This document shows, in pieces, positions 61,491 to 64,000 of a stretch of 64,000 nucleotides of DNA. Position 1 is the first letter of the stretch. Each line of letters opens with the position of its first letter. The notes beneath the pieces were generated by a model, which was given only the letters and a program-made list of their open reading frames with translations, did not search any database and was not told the origin of the DNA. The DNA comes from Yoonia vestfoldensis SKA53 (GTDB lineage: Bacteria; Pseudomonadota; Alphaproteobacteria; Rhodobacterales; Rhodobacteraceae): assembly GCF_000152785.1 (NCBI RefSeq), contig NZ_CH672414.1, positions 2,604,521-2,668,520 of the forward strand, read 5' to 3'. Both the position numbers and the translations under genes were made by a program.

Positions 61491-62231
61491 TCACCGCAGC
61501 TTGTGGCCTTTTACATCATCCAAGACGGGCGTTATCGCAGCCGCAACCAGCGCCGCGGCAAGCGGTATCGTTGCTGCATAGCCGAACGTCTGGAACCCGA
61601 TTGCGCCAGCCAAGCCACCGACAAAAAACGACACCAACAAGGTGCCGAGCATCACACCACGTTTCGGGCGCGGTACAAATTCTTTATTCCGTGCGAGATT
61701 GCAAAACAGCCACCGGCCCAGATCAATCCCCAGATCGGTCGCGATGCCAGTGACATGCGTGGTCCGAATGACAGCGCCAGAGATTTTGGTGATGACCGCA
61801 TTCTGTAACCCCATGACAAAGCACAAAAGCAAAATCGTGATAGAGACGACACCGCCCTGCATGGTGCCGTGTTGTGCGCCCAGAATACCGAAGGCCATCA
61901 GCAGCGATGCTTCGACCAGCAGCGGGATCGCATATTCGCTTTGCAGCTGACGGCTGCGGGCGTAATTCACGAGGATTGCGGTGCAGGCGGCACCCCCGAT
62001 GAAGGTCGCCAGACAGGCCAGCCCGAACAGCGCAAACCGGTACTGGCCCAAAGCAATCAGATCGGCCATTTCGGACACGATCCCCGTCATATGCGATGTA
62101 TATTGTTGCACAGCGAGGAACCCGCCCGCGTTGATGGCACCGGCCACAAATGCAAGCAGATAGCCCAGCCCCCGATTGCCCGATTCGGTCCGCGATGCCC
62201 CGGTCAGATGCCGTGACAGATTGCTTGCCAT
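61491..62231 (-). CDS. YoaK/DUF1275 family membrane protein
   Basis: A 246-residue protein with about six hydrophobic segments. LLAFVAGAINAGGFLAVQQY and YTSHMTGIVSEMADLIALGQ, then MGLQNAVITKISGAVIRTTHV and TGIATDLGIDLGRWL, are clear DUF1275 marks. The function is unknown. The ATG at 62231 follows AAAGG by 7 bases; two ATGs upstream are possible. Its last codons lie inside the tuf duplication. It separates the str operon from the S10 operon. Confidence 0.88.
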   Translation of the reverse strand: MASNLSRHLTGASRTESGNRGLGYLLAFVAGAINAGGFLAVQQYTSHMTGIVSEMADLIALGQYRFALFGLACLATFIGGAACTAILVNYARSRQLQSEYAIPLLVEASLLMAFGILGAQHGTMQGGVVSITILLLCFVMGLQNAVITKISGAVIRTTHVTGIATDLGIDLGRWLFCNLARNKEFVPRPKRGVMLGTLLVSFFVGGLAGAIGFQTFGYAATIPLAAALVAAAITPVLDDVKGHKLR

Positions 62232-62349
62232 GGTGGTGCCTTTCATGCTGCATTCGGCCATCAAAACTGGCCGGATGCGGGGAAATAGCAACACCAATAG
62301 GGTTGAAACACAAGGCCGCGTGGATCGGGCGGATTTGTACAATCAGCCC

Positions 62350-62378
62350 TTGCCAGCTTGGGTGCAACCCCCTATACG
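62350..62378 (+). promoter_or_regulatory. Promoter of the S10 operon (rpsJ-rplC-rplD...)
   Basis: TTGCCA (62350-62355), a 17-base spacer and TATACG (62373-62378). The -10 hexamer and spacing are the same as in the str promoter. The leader to rpsJ would be about 120 bases. Confidence 0.65.
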
Positions 62379-62503
62379 GCCCCAATCCGACAAGGGTGCG
62401 CCATGCGTGCCCTTTTTATGTTGGTGCAAAAGACGCGATGAGGGTTCTGGATGAGCCATGATCCTCCTCTCCGATCTAGACCCTATTCAAAAAGGGTGAT
62501 GAA

Positions 62504-62815
62504 ATGGCAGGTAGCCAAACCATCCGTATCCGCCTCAAGGCGTTTGATTTCCGCGTGCTTGACGCAAGCACCGCAGAAATCGTCAGCACAGCCAAGCGCA
62601 CTGGCGCATCTGTGCGCGGCCCGATTCCTTTGCCGAACAAGATTGAAAAATTCACAGTTCTGCGCGGCCCGCATATCGACAAGAAATCCCGCGATCAGTT
62701 CGAGATCCGTACGCACAAGCGCCTTCTCGACATCGTTGACCCGACACCGCAGACCGTGGACGCGCTGATGAAGCTCGACCTGGCCGCTGGCGTCGACGTC
62801 CAGATTTCCGTGTAA
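62504..62815 (+). CDS. rpsJ: 30S ribosomal protein S10
   Basis: S10 is a 30S head protein and, with NusB, an antitermination factor. The 103-residue protein has [36 protein letters not shown] and [17 protein letters not shown]. It opens the S10 operon; rplC follows after 12 bases. Confidence 0.98.
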   Translation: MAGSQTIRIRLKAFDFRVLDASTAEIVSTAKRTGASVRGPIPLPNKIEKFTVLRGPHIDKKSRDQFEIRTHKRLLDIVDPTPQTVDALMKLDLAAGVDVQISV

Positions 62816-62827
62816 GGAGGGTTATCA

Positions 62828-63682
62828 ATGCTCCGTACAGGACTTATCGCAAAGAAACTGGGCATGACCCGTTTGTTCATGGAAGACGGTCGGCAAGTGC
62901 CGGTCACCGTTCTGGCCTTGGAAAACCTGCAGGTCGTTGCACAGCGTACTGTTGAAAAGGACGGCTATGTCGCTGTCCAGCTGGGTGCCGGTGCTGCCAA
63001 AGCAAAGCGCACAAGCCAGGCCATGCGCGGCCATTTTGCCGCCGCAAAGGTTGAACCAAAGCGTAAGGTCGCCGAATTCCGCGTCGCCCCCGAGAATATG
63101 ATCAACGTTGGTGAAACCATCACCGCGAACCATTATTTCGAAGGTCAATATGTGGACGTGTCCGGCACATCGATCGGTAAAGGTTTTGCCGGTGCGATGA
63201 AGCGGCACAACTTTGGCGGTCTGCGTGCATCGCACGGTGTGTCCGTCAGCCACCGTTCGCACGGTTCCACTGGCCAGTGTCAGGATCCGGGCAAGGTGTT
63301 CAAAGGCAAGAAAATGGCCGGCCACATGGGTTCTGCCCGCGTGACCACCCAGAACTTGCAAGTTGTGCGGACAGATGCCGACCGTGGTTTGATCATGGTG
63401 AAAGGCGCAGTTCCCGGATCGCGTGGCGGTTGGGTGACGTTGAAGGATGCGGTCAAGAAACCGACCCCTGAAAACGTGATCTATCCTGCTGGCTTGAAAT
63501 CCATGGATGAAGAAGCCGCGCGTTTGGCCGAAGAAGCCGCCGCAGCCGCAGCAGCCGCTGAAGCTGCCGCAGCAAAGGCCGCTGCCGAAGCAGAACAAGC
63601 TGCGCTCGAAGCTGCTGAAGCCGCCGCAAACGAAGCCCCGGCTGATGCCGATACGACAGAGGGTGATAAAAATGAAGGCTGA
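62828..63682 (+). CDS. rplC: 50S ribosomal protein L3 with Ala/Glu-rich C-terminal tail
   Basis: L3 is an early 23S-binding protein near the peptidyl transferase centre. The 284-residue protein has the normal core to about residue 220 ([49 protein letters not shown]) followed by a tail of about 60 residues rich in Ala and Glu, likely a helix. Bacterial L3 is usually 205-220 residues. The stop overlaps rplD by 11 bases. Confidence 0.97.
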   Translation: MLRTGLIAKKLGMTRLFMEDGRQVPVTVLALENLQVVAQRTVEKDGYVAVQLGAGAAKAKRTSQAMRGHFAAAKVEPKRKVAEFRVAPENMINVGETITANHYFEGQYVDVSGTSIGKGFAGAMKRHNFGGLRASHGVSVSHRSHGSTGQCQDPGKVFKGKKMAGHMGSARVTTQNLQVVRTDADRGLIMVKGAVPGSRGGWVTLKDAVKKPTPENVIYPAGLKSMDEEAARLAEEAAAAAAAAEAAAAKAAAEAEQAALEAAEAAANEAPADADTTEGDKNEG

Positions 63683-64000
63683 TGCAATCAATCTGGAAGG
63701 CGCAAAGGCCGGTTCCGTCGAGTTGAACGACGCGATCTTTGGTCTGAAGCCACGCAAGGACATCTTGCACCGCGTCGTCCGCTGGCAGCGCAACAAGGCC
63801 ATGGCAGGCACACACGACGTGCTTGGCCGGTCGGAAGTGTCCTATTCCACCAAGAAGATCTATCGCCAAAAAGGCACCGGTGGCGCACGTCACGGGTCCA
63901 AAGGCGCGCCGATCTTCCGTCACGGTGGTACCTACAAGGGCCCGACCCCACGCAGCCACGCGCATGAGCTGACCAAAAAGTTCCGTGCGCTGGGTCTCAA
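63672..64000 (+). CDS. rplD: 50S ribosomal protein L4 (3' end missing)
   Basis: The first 109 codons are visible before the window ends. [20 protein letters not shown] and the rRNA-binding loop [20 protein letters not shown] identify L4, which in E. coli also represses the S10 operon. The ATG at 63672 lies inside the last codons of rplC in another frame. Confidence 0.97.
   Translation, partial: MKADAINLEGAKAGSVELNDAIFGLKPRKDILHRVVRWQRNKAMAGTHDVLGRSEVSYSTKKIYRQKGTGGARHGSKGAPIFRHGGTYKGPTPRSHAHELTKKFRALGL

Larger units (their letters stand above)
60234..61509 (+). repeat. Long direct repeat (tuf plus 100 bases downstream), right copy
   Basis: Partner of 38623-39898 in the same orientation, 1611 plus 20000 bases to the right (offset 21611). 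The last 19 bases encode the C-terminal five residues and stop of the YoaK-family gene on the minus strand. Confidence 0.9.

Overview
The window is about 61% G+C by eye and reads as the core chromosome of an alphaproteobacterium of the Rhodobacteraceae, most like the marine Roseobacter group. This rests on protein similarity by recognition (a ChvG/ChvI - HprK - RapZ - EIIA - HPr cluster, the rpoZ-rsh-pdxJ-acpS-lepB-rnc-era-recO order, DUF1491, DUF3859 and DUF6473 proteins, a methylsuccinyl-CoA dehydrogenase) and on intergenic palindromes typical of that family. I see no prophage, insertion sequence, CRISPR array or obvious defence system. The genus cannot be fixed from the sequence alone.

Layout. 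1-10 kb: end of an aminotransferase gene, ftsK, rpsU (reverse), a coq9-like gene overlapping a quinone oxidoreductase gene, then a reverse block of NYN-domain protein, MATE transporter, ispH, DUF3429 and rnhA. 10-19 kb: forward housekeeping run folK, rpoZ, rsh, DUF2062, pdxJ, acpS, lepB, rnc, era, DUF1491, recO, with many 1-4 base stop/start overlaps that suggest translational coupling. 19-24 kb: methylsuccinyl-CoA dehydrogenase, a TauE/SafE permease, a DUF3859 protein and pckA. 24-28.5 kb: chvI-chvG followed by a minimal HPr kinase, rapZ, a mannose-type EIIA and HPr, a phosphotransferase chain with no sugar permease in view. 28.6-34 kb: 3-hydroxybutyryl-CoA dehydrogenase, a DUF6473 protein, etfA/etfB, a PduO-type cobalamin adenosyltransferase, a small membrane protein and a short-chain dehydrogenase. 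34-38.5 kb: parC and a Tat-exported PhoX-family protein.

38.6-64 kb holds the translation and transcription machinery: tuf copy 1, tRNA-Trp, secE, nusG, rplK, rplA, rplJ, rplL, rpoB, rpoC, rpsL, rpsG, fusA, tuf copy 2, rpsJ, rplC and the start of rplD. The usual order is interrupted by unrelated genes: an acyltransferase and a sulfotransferase-like gene flanking tRNA-Trp, a reversed GGDEF/EAL gene between rplA and rplJ, a DMT permease gene between rpoC and rpsL, and a YoaK-type membrane protein gene between tuf2 and rpsJ.

How the genes fit together. Methylsuccinyl-CoA dehydrogenase, ETF, 3-hydroxybutyryl-CoA dehydrogenase, cobalamin adenosyltransferase and PEP carboxykinase are consistent with C2 assimilation through the ethylmalonyl-CoA pathway and gluconeogenesis. 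ChvGI with the HPr/EIIA chain may couple envelope or nutrient signals to that metabolism; a perfect 20-base tandem repeat lies in the pckA/chvI divergent promoter region. The most notable non-coding signals are the two apparently identical tuf genes with a shared 100-base tail, a family of nine intergenic palindromes concentrated in the ribosomal/RNA polymerase operons, and candidate leader hairpins before rplJ and rpoB. No clearly new multi-gene system was found.
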